NCBI RefSeq assembly: GCF_958295425.1 | Contig: NC_081138.1 | Coordinates: 28,680,402 to 28,744,401, forward strand | Direction: 5' to 3' | Source of the DNA: Solea solea | Taxonomy: Eukaryota > Chordata > Actinopteri > Pleuronectiformes > Soleidae | Length of the DNA: 64,000 nucleotides | Shown here: positions 1 through 12,400 of the stretch, in pieces | How the letters are laid out: each line of letters starts with the position of its first letter | How positions within the stretch are numbered: the first letter of the stretch is position 1 | Notes under the pieces: generated by a model | What the model was told of the DNA's origin: nothing | The model's database searches: none | Seen by the model: the letters and a program-made list of their open reading frames with translations, nothing else | Translations under genes and position numbers: made by a program

Positions 1-275
1 AAAATGAAGAAAAGCTTTTATTGGGTGATTTTTTTTTTAAATGTTTCACATTCATGAACGACAGTTGGTATACACGTTAATCATGTCAGGACGGTCCAAA
101 AAGCCAATGATGACTTTGCCGTAAGTCACACAAGAAAGCCACCATCTTGGGTTGAACAGCCTTTTTTTGGCGATTTCACCGATTTCACCACGGTGGCATT
201 TGAACAAACTTGTCCTACAGCTTTGGTCTGATCATCTTCAAACTTGTTTTAGAATTAGTTTAGAATTGGCTAATT

Positions 276-628
276 GGGGGTCACACGGTGGTGTAGTGGT
301 TAGCACTCTTGCCTTGCAGCGAGAAGACCCGGGTTCGAGCCCCGGTTGGAACCCCGCGTGTGCGTGGGTTCTCTCCGGGTTCTCCGGCTTGCTCCCACAG
401 TCCAAAAACATTCAATGTGGGGATTAGGTAAATTGGACACCCTAAAATTGACCGTAGGTCTGAGTGTGAGAGTGAATGTTTGTATGTCTCCGTGTGTGTG
501 TGGCCCTGCGATGGACTGGCGGACTGTCCAGGGTGTACCCCGCCTATCGCCCGATGTAGCTGAGATTGGCACAGCACCCCCCGCGACCCTCTGGTGGAGG
601 ATAAAGCGGTAGATGATGATGATGATTA
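276..628 (+). repeat. tRNA-derived SINE
   Basis: The head resembles a tRNA gene: an A-box-like gtgtagtggttagc at 291-304 and a B-box ggttcgagccc at 332-342, the two parts of an internal RNA polymerase III promoter. A body typical of a common fish SINE follows (ccctgcgatggactggcg, gtccagggtgtaccc), ending in a short (GAT)n tail at 612-627. The body is unlike a tRNA after the B-box, so this is a retroposon and not a working tRNA gene. Confidence 0.8.
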
Positions 629-2116
629 GACACCCGATTTGTTTGGGTGCCTTGCTCAGGTGTAACCCAGCCCTTGACAAGTGCTCGGATTTGATCTGAC
701 AAGCCCAATTCATTCCCTCTAGGCCATGCATGGGCTGTCCACGGTGAACCACTCAAAACACATGTATTCGCTGCGTGTCTTAGGCCTGCGCTCACAGTGT
801 ACAAGCTATGTTGTTTGTCACATTGATGCAAGAATCACGTACATTATAAAGCAGACAGAGCCTAAAGGGGAAAAAAAGCTGTACTGGATTCAGACTCCAC
901 ATCCTTGGAAATATCACGGTTGCATACCAAGTGAAGGGAAAACCAGAACCTGTTTTTATTTCTCTGCTTTGCAGTCGTTACCATTGGACTTCTTCTTAAA
1001 GACCCATTAAGATGAGATGATTGGATTACAGGCTCAATTCTATACACACACCCACACACACACATGTGTCTTGTAGAATGTGTGTTCTGTGCGTGATGAA
1101 GCCGTCTGCCACTTTGCAGGCAGCGAGTGCACGAAGTTTAGGCTTGAACTTGCGGTGACTTGTGCTTTCTCCTCGTTTTCATTTTGGAACATTGCTTCAA
1201 AGGCTGCTGTGATCAAAGCTGTCTGAGAGGCAGCATGGGGAAGAGCAAAAGAGAGGATGGAGAGAGGGAGAGAGAGAGAGGTATAGAGGGAATAGGGAAA
1301 ACCCCTGCTCTCTCAACTATAAGCAGAGCTCAGTGCCTCCACGTCTGTCTTTCCCTTCCAGCTGCCTAAACAAAGGCATCAGCGCTTATCAAACCCTCCT
1401 CTCCACCCCAATAGCTTTCCGCCAGACTGTTTTGACATCTCAATCGAATGCTTTATCGTGATTATTTTTCTTTTTCTTTCATTCAATGTGAACCACAAGA
1501 GAATTACTTAGCAATAGGCTGGTTATATCATGACCCAGATAGGGCAACATCATAGCGCTAATGCTATTTGTTCCACATCCTTTTGTCACAGTATCATATT
1601 AGAGACGTCCTTTTTCACCCCAGACGAAATCTAGACGTCGTCGTGACATTCAAACATATTTGGTTGCAGCAGAAACTCAATAAATATGGATATCATGTTC
1701 ATGCGTTGTGCAAACAAACTTTGAGATACAACAAAAATGCTGTGATTGTTGTGTTTTTTTTACTCATAATGAAGCTTAAAAACCACAATTAATTGTTGGT
1801 TTCACTTGGAAAGCTGATGTTTATTACGATAATTATTGATTTTGACAGATTTTAGGAAATTTTAGGTTTAATCATGATAGTATTTTTGGCAGTAATCGCC
1901 CTACCTTCAAATGATAATTTTGTCCCTAACTGAATTCTGCTGCTCAAAAAATTCCGTAATTCAGCAGTTTAATGGCATGGATGCTTCTTGAGCCCCACCC
2001 ACCCCCTGCCGCTGCCGGTGTATACACACAAACGCTCCCTCAGTTAGGTCTGATAGTTTTGCTTGATGGAGTCTGTTTTCAAATTAAGGACAAATAATAT
2101 CTCTGCTCACAAAGAC

Positions 2117-2180
2117 CAAGTCAAGTAAACTTTATTTGTAGAGCACATTCAAAACATAAAATCAATAAAAACAGAAGTAA
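2117..2180. repeat. short interspersed repeat fragment
   Basis: caagtaaactttatttgtag followed by agcacattcaaaacataaaa is a fragment of a widespread fish repeat. A related piece occurs at 34850-34925 (gtttgtaaagcactttaaaa, caagtgctgtacagaattaa). Confidence 0.4.
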
Positions 2181-3224
2181 ATCAGTAAATCTCTGTTCAT
2201 AGAGGATGATAATATTGTTATAAATTATAATTAAAAATGTGTTTTTATCTTCACTCTGTGAAAATACATGTCAGACTCACTTAAAAAAAAAAAACCCTCT
2301 GCTTCGTGGAGACGCAAGGTTGATCAAGCAGACGAGGTGCAACGCTTAAACTCGGTTGAATAAGAAATGAGGAAGTGTGGATGTATTGTCTGGGTCTGGA
2401 CGCTGCCTCTCCCCTGTCCATTAAGGAGCGCGTGTGTTTACTCTGGCTTTTACCGCTGCTCAGCCAGAGCGAGCGGAGCATCACTCATTCTCTGTGAATT
2501 TCCCATCTGCACATCAAAGCTGAAAGACCATGCAGGGTAAACAGAGACTCCAGCTCCATCTGTTTTCTGACAGCGGAAGCCAAGAGAACGTTTCCCCAAC
2601 TCTGCTCACCCAAACAACTCAAAGTCTCTTATATCCAGACCGGGGGGTGGGTGGGGGGCAAAATCAGGTTTGCGCTCTCAAATCAGATCACACGTGTCCA
2701 GACCAATGTAATAAGAAAGTGGGCATCAGTGTCTGTGATTTTGTCATTTTATGTTGCATTGAGATGGACTCCAAAGATATTGTGAAATGTGCTTTGAGCA
2801 GCCAGAGGAACCAGACTGCAGTGATCTGATTAGAATCATATTTCAGAGTGAATCCAAACGTCGTTTGGATTGAATTTTGTGTGTTTTTGCAACTGCAAAT
2901 GTTGAATAATGGATTTGGTCTATTAGTCTAAACAAGTCTTATTTTTTTTGTCATTACAGTCCCGTAAATGTGTCTGTTATCTGTTGACATTCAAATCTTA
3001 AGCTCTCTTAAGTGAGACTCTCAGCATGTGGGTAAAGTCCAAGCGTGGTGAAGTGCTTTGGAAAGTGTGTGTTTTTTTGTTTGTTTTTTAAGTCGCACTG
3101 ATCAATATTTATAGTCTAGTTACTATATATTTCAGAAGGGATTGCTTGTAGTAATGAACCCATAGAAAATTACCCCCCGACTCGGCAGCTCCCCTGAGCT
3201 TCGCAGCATCCTTCAATTTATTAT

Positions 3225-3460
3225 TATCTCTGCCAAGGAGGTTATGTTTTCTTCACATTTTGTCTGTTTGTTTTTCTGTTTGTCTGACTCGCCGCTTTTT
3301 GAGCATTATAACTCAAAAAGTTAAGATTGGATTTTGATGAAATCTTCTTGGAATGAAGGTTATGGCCTAAGGAAGACGTGATTATGTTTTAGTGCTGATC
3401 CACATTCAGACCCAGACTCAGGATCAGTGGTTAATCATATGACATAGGGGCGTTTTTGAT
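3225..3460 (+). repeat. dispersed fish repeat ('tctgccaaggaggttatg' family)
   Basis: Begins tctgccaaggaggttatgtt, followed by the tttgtctgtttgtttttctg run and a degenerate body (aaaagttaagattggatttt). I recognise the head as a very common teleost interspersed repeat. The class (SINE or LINE tail) is not certain. Confidence 0.5.
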
Positions 3461-5225
3461 GAAAACTCAACTGAAAATATCAGTATTGCTTTAAAAGAAA
3501 CTGCGGGTCTATGCGTATTATTTTGTGTTTTTATTTATCACATTTAGAACATGCTAAATTAACATAGTTGTCAGATCATATGTTGCCACTGTGTATTCAT
3601 TCACCAATTTGTGCAAGCTCACATTTCTGAACCAAGATTGCATTGCTTAATAACTACTATTTATTTATTTTATTTAGTTTATTTATATGTTATTTATATG
3701 TTATATGTTTATTTATAGTGTTTCAATCACTTGTGCCACAGAAAAATGTGTTACTAACATTCTCTGCTAATCTACATACGCTTTAGTGGGGACCAAAGTC
3801 CACGACTGTTGCTGTTTGTGCTGAATATTGACGTTAAAGCTCTGATATCAAACCCTTTATTTAACAAACGTGTACAGAAGTGACATTTTTCACCTTTCTG
3901 GTCACAATTTAAAAACTGAAATATTAATAAATTAAGTTTTTATAGCAGCTTTTGTAAGGTGGCATTTTCCGCTGCTAGGAACAAATTAGTAGTTTTTTTT
4001 TAAGGAACTCTTAAGGGTTAACTGACAGTGACGACAGTATAGTCAGCTCTATGTCTGTTTACATTTTTAAGTCATGTTAAATCACGCAAGTTTCTGCGAG
4101 ATCTCACATCCCTGGAATCTCCTCCCTGAAATCGTTTGATTTTGGTCCTGCGTGTCGACTGGATCGTCTAATCATTAAAACGTTGAAAATCGGTTACAAA
4201 GTTGGTGGTGTCTGTGGTCTCCCAAGTCAGATTTGAAAATCCCCTAGTTAAGGAGCAGGCTTGAATTTCCTCATATTTTGCCTTTTTAAGGTAAGTGGTT
4301 TTCTGTGTGTTTTTGCATCAAGACAAAACACATTATCAGGACAAATTTGTCTCCTCCAGTTAGAAAACCAAAGACAGTGGTGTAGGAGCATGTGCAGTTA
4401 TAAACGAGTAAACCTCTGATAAAGCTTGTTATGGAAACTATGGGTGACAGTGAGCCCACATTTTTAGACACTGGAGAGAAACTATCCCCACTCTTCACTC
4501 CGTAATTCTTTTCTCCACAGTTGTAATTTATTCACGTGTTCTCTGCCACTATTTTCCAACATATAATGTGTGAAGAAGATAAAACTCTACATTTGCTTTT
4601 AGGGGACTTCAACAATTTCATGCTCGTGAATGTGGTTGGGTTAAGGTCAATGAGCACCTGCTTAGGGCTGGGAAGGAATTATGTTGTTTTTTTTATTATT
4701 ATTATCAATGCTGTCAACATCCTCCAGAATATCTTCATAACACCCAAACAATTTGCGACAAATTTTCTGCTGCTCGGTGGACGTGTCGCAGACATCTCGC
4801 TTTGTGACACAGCAGGACCAACTTCTCCTCCTCCTCTCCGCCTTAATTACCTGAAAAACACTTTAATAGTAATGATGACATGTGTAAAACAAACATTAAG
4901 ATGTTCTACTTTTTTTACAGCGTGTAAAAATAGGATCATTTTCCATGGTTTGCAAACACAGTTTAGTAGCAGCGTTCAGTTAGGAGATGATGGAGAGGGA
5001 AGATGCTTCACTTCATTTTCCATAGCATGAAGCTACATGAAGTATTTCTCACCCCCTGGATGAGATTCTAGTCCATATATAACTACATTTTTATGCCATA
5101 TTGTACTTATGTATGGGGAAGTACTTTTAAAAACCTGTAAAACATGTACATATCCTATTTGACAAGATAGATTTCACAAGATTCATCAGTGGACGTCAAT
5201 ACGGAGATCCCTCAAATCCATTATT

Positions 5226-5310
5226 ATTCTCAGAATACTGACTTTAATGTCAGAATTCTGACTAATCTCAGAATACTGACTTTAATCTCAGAATTCTGAC
5301 TTTTTCTGTG
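5226..5310. repeat. minisatellite, AATCTCAGAATTCTGACTTT unit (small array)
   Basis: About four imperfect copies of a 20-bp unit with the core tcagaattctgactttaa. A much larger array of the same unit lies at 6597-6930. Confidence 0.75.
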
Positions 5311-5924
5311 TTTGTTCACTACTGTGTGTGGGTTAAAATAAGAAATTCTAAATCTAATTTTAACAGTTTGATCACACTTTCAAGGTGATAATTGTTGTTG
5401 TGCCCACAACTGACTGAAAGTCTGGCGGAAACGTGTTAGTTTAACACTGCAATTGAAATAGAAGGGAAGTTTGCAAACATGCCTGCATCATTAGAATAAA
5501 AAAACAAGCTCTTTAAAGCTATAAAATCCATAAAATTCTTTAAAATCTTATTTTCAAAACCAGGTCAGTTTAGGTGACCTTTCCTGTACCTGCAGTCAAT
5601 TTTTTTTTTTCCGTAGCAAGCAGTGATCTAATCATTTGAAATTTGAAAAGTTGTAAATGTTTAATCACAAGCGCTTAAAGCGCGCGAGGCCGTGCTGATT
5701 TTTCGTTGTCTATTCATTACATATTCATTCATTCATTCATTATGTGCCCGCATCTCCCGGCGAGAGCGATTTTCACTGTTTTCATTTTACCGTCCAAATA
5801 TTAAATCAAATCATTGACAAAAAAATACGCGGCAGAATAATAGATAATTGTTACTTTCAGACCTGAGGTTATTTACTGGGCAAACACAGTGTTCATATTG
5901 TGTGTCTTTTTTTCCCCCGTGAGT

Positions 5925-6078
5925 TTGTGTGTGTGTGTGTGTGTGTACACACAGCTGTATCTCCTCTAAATGGAAATATGTATTTTGTGCCAATATTGTT
6001 CCTTTCATGAATAAGAATGTCTTCCTTGACAAAAAGCCAATAGTGACCAAATTGGATCTCATTATGTCTCATTCTGCA

Positions 6079-6118
<40 letters not shown>

Positions 6119-6252
6119 GCTTTCTAAATTTTTGATGGACATCGTGGGACGAGTATTGTAATTGTGGTCGTCGTCCACGATCATAACAGAGAGCAGGAAG
6201 CAGCAGCTGGAAACTCAAATGGATGAATGTGTGTGTGTGTGTGTGTGTGTTT
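5925..6252. repeat. cluster of three (TG)n microsatellites
   Basis: (TG)n tracts lie at about 5925-5946, 6083-6116 and 6228-6251 in the first (incomplete) epha6 intron. Apparent ORFs across them are repeat artefacts. Confidence 0.9.
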
Positions 6253-6596
6253 GTGTTGCCTTTGGCAGGAGCTCGGCACAACAGCAAAGTAATATCTGAG
6301 GAGAATGGGAAGTTGAGTGACAGATTACTCATCTCATTAGAAACTTGGCGCTAATGTGCTGTTGGCGGTGTTTTCTGCCTGTGATAATCTTCTGTGTCAT
6401 TCCTTTTTATGTAACTTCATGCTCAGTTATGTCCACCACAACAACATCTTGTTTTTTTTGATTTTCACTCTACTCTGCGTGTCATGTAAAGATGTTTTTA
6501 AAGGAAGTATTACATCTGAAAATACTGGGAAAGAATAGATAGTGATGTAAAAAAAAGCACATTTGGGCATTCATTTGATTTCCCTACAGTGTCTTT

Positions 6597-6930
6597 AATC
6601 TCAGAATTATTTTACTTTAATCTCAGAATTCTGACATTAATCTCAGAATTCTGACTTTAATCTCAGAATTCTGACTTTAATCTCAGAGTTCAGACTTTTT
6701 CTTTAATCTCAGAGTTCTGACTTTTTCTTTAAACTCAGAATTCTGACTTTTTCTTTAATCTCAGAATTCTGAGATTAAAATCTGAATTATGAGATTCATG
6801 AAAAAAATCTGTATTATGAGATTAATGACTTTAATCCCACAATTGTAACTTTAGTCTCAGAATTCTGACTTTAATCTCAGAATTCTGACTTTAATTTCAG
6901 AATTCTGACTTTAATTTAAGAATTCATGCT
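6597..6930. repeat. minisatellite, AATCTCAGAATTCTGACTTT unit (large array)
   Basis: About 14 imperfect tandem copies of the 20-bp unit, with the array direction reversing near 6766, where the sequence forms a 26-bp perfect palindrome (6754-6779) centred on agaattct. After the switch the units read as agattaaaatctgaattatg for about 80 bp, then return to the first orientation. Confidence 0.85.
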
Positions 6931-7589
6931 GGTTTTTTTTTGACATGTTGCCCCTAATACTCTTCCGTAGGAACTTTAAGGCAAAACTTTGCTTGAAAGT
7001 TGAACCAAAGTGTTTAACAAAGCAAAGACATCCTCCCTAAAGCAGCACTTTGAGACCAGCTTTACTCTAAATGTCAGAAGATTTGTCGGGGATTGTCGAG
7101 GAGTTACGAGGATTTTCCGGTGTGTTTTAATGTTGCAGTGCGTTGGGTTTTGTATGGAGAGGGTTGTTGCAAAGCTATGTTCTTTTTCCCCCCCGGCTCT
7201 AACCAGGTGCTTTTTTTTAACCAAGAACAGAACAATCACATGATGTGCAGCAGACATGTAAATAGGTCATTTAATTTTGGTTCCGTTGTTTATGTGAAGA
7301 ACAACAGAACATGCAGTTGACTTGTGAGTAGATAATGTGATTCTTCTGGGATACAACTCTGTGGAAAATGCACATGAATGTCCGTCAACGTATGAATAGG
7401 TCGACTGCATGCAGTGAGTGCAATTTACTTCATTTTACCTACATAAGTAGTACCAATTAAGTAGAACTGCATGCAGGGCAGCAGCTATTCATTACTCAAA
7501 GGAAATAGTTTAGACAATTTGCACTATAAATACTAAGAGTCAAGAGCTGGATCATGTTTTTAATGCTTCTCAATGGGCTAATATGGTCT

Positions 7590-7822
7590 GTGAGGGACAA
7601 AATAATTATAATCTGTATAATGATATGAAGATGAGCAAAAAAGTCGACCATAACCAAGGCCTCAACTCAACAGGAAGTTGAATTTTTACAATTTGCACCC
7701 TACCCTAAATGAACTAGACACTTCAAAAGCAAAAAGTTGTCGAAAGGTTTTGTGGATTCAAAAGTGAGGTCAGGGAACTGCTGCACTCTCCGACTTGTGG
7801 GGGGGACGCGAGGGCCCTATCA
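7590..7822. repeat. dispersed repeat with GGGCCCTA end, copy 1
   Basis: Shares aaaaaagtcgacc(g/a)taacca, ggcctcaactcaacaggaag and gtcagggaactgctgcactc with a copy at 51115-51550. It ends in gcgagggcccta, which is roughly the inverted complement of the tagggcccgagc that begins the other copy, so the family may have terminal inverted repeats. Confidence 0.65.
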
Positions 7823-9323
7823 TGACTGCGTGCAGTCCCAGTTTACCCACATACACACATATTCTAATTCAAATGGCTCTGACATCAAAATGATCTTGAG
7901 ATTTCCACATTATTGAATAACCGCAACCCATCATTTCCCTTTTTTCCCGCTCCCCACTCACTGCTGACATCATTCTGGGAAGAACTTTAATAGTTTTACC
8001 ATCTTCTGAAAAGAAATGCAGAAGGAAGGAGAAGTGGGGAAAATGAACATGTCGTTAGAAACGTGAAAAGGTTCAAATGTGTGGCAGCGGCGGTGGTGAA
8101 CAGTTAAGAGGAAAAGTGGAGTAATCGGGAGAGGAGAGCCGGCTGAATTGGTGTGCAGGAAAAGTGGGACAGTAAAATGGGAGAGAACTGGAGGAGTCGT
8201 AATGAGGTAGTAACATGAACCAGGGTGCAGATGGAAATCTGAAATATGCTTAGAACAGCACAACATTTTCAGCTGAACGCATAGTGTAATTTAATTCCAT
8301 AAAACATTATTTCTGTGTTCAGGGCCTCTTTCTGTAAACGGCCTGACAAACAATTGAAACGTTTACGTTTAAGTGAATTTGAAAGTGCGGAATTCATTAA
8401 AGCGGCCGGTTTCACCAAATGATGGCTGACGGTAAATGGTTGGTTAAACATTTCCATAATGAAAAGATGTAAACGTCTAACAATATTACTTTCAGTTCAA
8501 CTTCAGTTTCATTGATGCCGTTTTTGAAAATGTCTCTTTTTTGTAAAGCCATTCTTTGTGTACCTAGCGTTCTAATCTCTAATTTTAATCTCTTCAATCT
8601 GAGGCCGTCACTGGATATTTTCAGCCAATCATTTCATGTTTTTTGGAGAATATTTTTGCATTTTTTGAGGAAGAGTAGCAGACATGAGAGCTTTGAAATG
8701 ACTTCTTTATACCTCTCCAGGGTTTGCCACCCCCAGTTTGTGAACCACTCCATTAGACTAATAGAAGTGATAGACTAATATAGATAAAGAACTACTGAAG
8801 TAAATGTAACTCTCTTAACTCTGTTGTTGTTGTGTGATGTCTGTTATGTACAACCATAAAAAAACTGTTATCTTCTGCTCAGCCTATTTAATATGTACTT
8901 TAATGTGTACTTGTATTTGATATGTACTTTAACATGACTTGTATCAACAGCAACAGAAATTGTGGCACTGTGAATGTCTCTGCTAGCGCACACGCCTAAC
9001 ATCGCCATCCAGTCCGAGGTTGATCTAAGAACATATATTATCTGCATGTCTGTGAGGTACTTTTATTCAGAGAAGGTGCTTTTACAGGTGTGTGTGCCAT
9101 TTGTTGGACTGGACAATGCGCGGGGGCCATTAGCATGTGGCTTAGCGAGCTAATAACTGCGGCGACAGTGATTCATTGTACCTGGGGAAATGAGGTCAGA
9201 CCACAGATGAAGAGACAGGCAGCTGGAGCTCTGACTTAAATGTAGCCCATGTGCGCTGAATGGAAATGCAATTGCACGAGGAACATTGAGCGTCGCGGTA
9301 ACTCTGCCTCGCTCTGTCTCCAG

Positions 9324-9479
9324 CGTGTAGGCCCTCGTCCTTCAAGGCATTTGCTGGGAACTCCAAATGCTCCAAGTGTCCGCTGCACAGCTCCAGCCAC
9401 GACCAGGCCGCCACCATCTGCCACTGCGACAAAGGCTTCTACAGAGCCGTCAAAGACCCAGCCACCATGGCGTGCACCA
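9324..9479 (+). CDS. epha6: epha6 exon: cysteine-rich (EGF/Sushi-like) end
   Basis: This 156-bp exon encodes [19 protein letters not shown] and further cysteines ([19 protein letters not shown]), the highly conserved Eph cysteine-rich stretch before the first FN3 domain. The acceptor is tctgtctccag and the donor is gtgagt. The first two bases (cg) complete an alanine codon begun in an upstream exon outside the window. The exon leaves phase 1, as expected for this exon of Eph genes. Confidence 0.92.
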
Positions 9480-12400
9480 GTGAGTCGAATCATTTTTCTG
9501 AAATTCTCCTTTTTTTAGCTTCTATAGAAAATAAGTTGTAAATTTAGCTTCGCATTTCACTATAAGCAACTTCCTGGTTCTCAATAAGCCAATCCAACTA
9601 TTTCCAGTAAGCTGTTAACCAACAATGTTCAAAAGTCAGTGTCCGCAGAAGTTACGAAGAGTGTTTAGCGACGAATTATAGAATTTAGCTGAGGCTGTGC
9701 ACCTGTGCTCCACTTTTCTCCCCTCACAACGCTTACATTTGAACGCCTTTTTATTCGTTTTAGGCCATTTCGAGGTCTTCAACTGTTGGGGAGATGGAGC
9801 AGGGACCCCCCTACTATATATATATATTGTATAAAATAGATTTTATATTAAACTGGGCACACATGCAGCAAAGACAGTACAGATAAACGTGTATTTTTAA
9901 AAAGGTACAAATAGAATATACATTATAGACATTAAGTTACCAGAGTATATACAATATGAGCTTGATTATTTATAGTATAAACATGCACATAAGATATTGT
10001 ATTGATATTGTTACAACGTTATATTGCACGTAGGATGAGTAACATGTCACATAATATCCCCTTATTGCCTTAAAATATTGATTTATGATGATTATGAGAC
10101 TGAGCAACAGTATTTCACTGACATCGACTTTAAATGTCTCTGTTTCAAGTGTGAAATAAACATGCATTTTAATGCGGTGATGATGATTTGAGTTGGAGGC
10201 TTTAATAAAAGTATCGTGCTGGAATGAAACACTCTGGGGCTTTTGAAAACCCGAGCAGTCGCACACCTACACACAGATGCACGCACATGTACAAAGACGC
10301 CCTCACAACTTTTTACAGAGTTGTGAAAAAATGAAATGTGAACAGTTTCATCCAAGAAACTGACACAGCTTTTGGAATGATTTACTGCAGCATGTGCTGG
10401 AAGTCGACCACCCACACAACTCATGTACCTACAAACAAACTGTGCAGAGAAAATTCAAATTATTTGCACTTTTTTGGCCTTTTGAAGGGACAGATTTTGG
10501 CAATCATGTTCCCACTTGGTGTTTTCTGTTACTGTTTGCAATAACAAATTAAAGATTTAAGTGTAGAATACAGAAAAACCCTGTAGTATTTAACATTTCC
10601 TTTTGTAAACACACTATCAATAGAACTTTACCAAACCCCTCTGTATGTTTTATAATTATTGATAATGTATGTTGAATATTTTAAAAACTTGATTTTTATT
10701 TTTTGTTTTTCTTCTTTACCTTATTTACACATTGTCCCATTTTGAAGGAATTATGGGATGCAAAGCAATGTATAAGGATACTGTGTCCTAAGTTTATTGA
10801 AAGTTGAATAAAAATGTCTTTATGAAATTGATTAAGACACTGTTAATACCTATAAGCAGTGTATGTTGTTCCCCACATTCATCCTCCATCTCCTTATTTT
10901 ACCATCCATACATTTCCACTATATACCCAGGATTTATTTTCAACGCTTTGATATTGTTTTCTCTTGTTATTTGTTCTTTATTTCCCATATAATCTCATTT
11001 GTCCTGAAAAAGAAAATACAACGACCAGTATGTTATCAATGAGGTATCGACTTCTCCCCCTGCTAAATATTATCTTTATTTCTCTTCAGGGCCTCCGTCG
11101 GCTCCCAGGAACCTGGTCTCACTGATCAATGACACGGCTCTCTTCTTGCAGTGGATGCCTCCGAGAGACTCGGGAGGCAGGGAGGACATCACGTACAACG
11201 TCCTGTGTCAGCGATGCGACGGCGACCGCGCCGCGACTCGGTGCGAGCCGTGCGAGCTGGACCTGAGGTTCATCCCGCGGCCTCTTGGTCTGACTGGAAC
11301 CTCTGTGGCGATACTGGACTACGCAACGCATGCCAGCTACACTTTCCACGTGGAGGCCGTGAATGGCGTGACCGGGCTGGGCGTGGCCGCGCGCTCGCTG
11401 GCAAATGTGTCCCTCAACACGCACCAATCTGGTGAGTTTTTTTGGATTCCCACGTCCTTGAAAACCTTGAAAGTTTGTGAATTTGAAAGAAAAATGCTAG
11501 GTCCTTGAAAGTTTTTGAAAATTGCCCAAATGGAATTTTGTGCAAGAAACATGTTGAGTTGATATGTGGCGTGCCCTTGCCTGTTATGACCCGAGAAACT
11601 GTTTCATGCCCTCCATTGCTCGATGTACGTACTACGCCTACACAGCGGTGTTGTGGACACTGTCCACTGTCTCGCTCTCTGCTGTTGACGTGAGAGTACA
11701 TGAAGAATAATGAGCGAGTAAAGTTGAGCATGACGTGTTGCCTGGGAAATGAAAATTCCAAGATCTCTGTCTCACCAAAGAAAATGACAAAGAATGAAAG
11801 TTGAAAGTTGGTCCTGGAAAGTCTTTGAAAAGTCTTTGAATTTGATGTCAACCAAGGTGTTGGATCCCTGTTTGTTGCTGACTTTCTCATTTATGGTGTA
11901 GAACTTGAAATACTTCAACACGCGACATTTTAGATGCTTTGGAGTGGTTTAGTTTTCTGATGTCACTGTGCTGTCTGCGGGCCAAGGTGGTAATACTTCA
12001 GATGGTGTGATGGTCTTCCAGGCTGTATATTTTATACCTGGGACAGGTTTTTAAGGTTCGAGGATGAACTATCCCCCAGAAGTATGAAGGGATATCCTAA
12101 TTTTGTGGAAAGTCCTTGAATTTGATGTCAACCAAGGTGTGGGAACCGTGTTATCTGTTCTGTTTGTTTTACCGTTTCTAGAACTACAGGGGAACCTAAC
12201 AAAGTGGCTGGTGTGGTAGCAGGTGTGATCTTTTGCTTTTGCGTTTGTTGTGATGTTTGCTCAGTGATGTTCTTCTGCAAACCTTGTTTGCAACAAGTGG
12301 TTATTTGAGTGTTGCCTGTCAGTCTCCTCAAACCAGATTGGCAATTATCCCCTGGCATCAAAAAATGTACTTTCTGTTGCTCTCTGGATATTTTATTTTC

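Larger units (their letters stand above)
629..9323. other. epha6 intron (incomplete), noncoding
   Basis: Apart from the repeats listed separately I see no exon here. No open frame resembles an Eph ligand-binding domain, so the large upstream Eph exon lies outside the window. Features are A+T-rich DNA, a (GA)-rich stretch at 1250-1285 and short (CA)n at about 1043-1063. Confidence 0.6.

Noticed and set aside
276..345. Possible tRNA gene (A- and B-box present)
   Set aside because: The tRNA-like part runs straight into a non-tRNA body with a (GAT)n tail, so it is a SINE head.
4536..5030. 164-aa open frame in the first epha6 intron
   Set aside because: No family resemblance, low-complexity Ile/Thr stretches, and no splice or initiation support.
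5811..6332. His/Thr- and Cys/Val-rich open frames
   Set aside because: Created by (TG)n/(CA)n microsatellites.
11414..11890. 158-aa minus-strand open frame
   Set aside because: Lies within the dispersed repeat copy and an epha6 exon edge. The translation is low complexity and has no match to known proteins.
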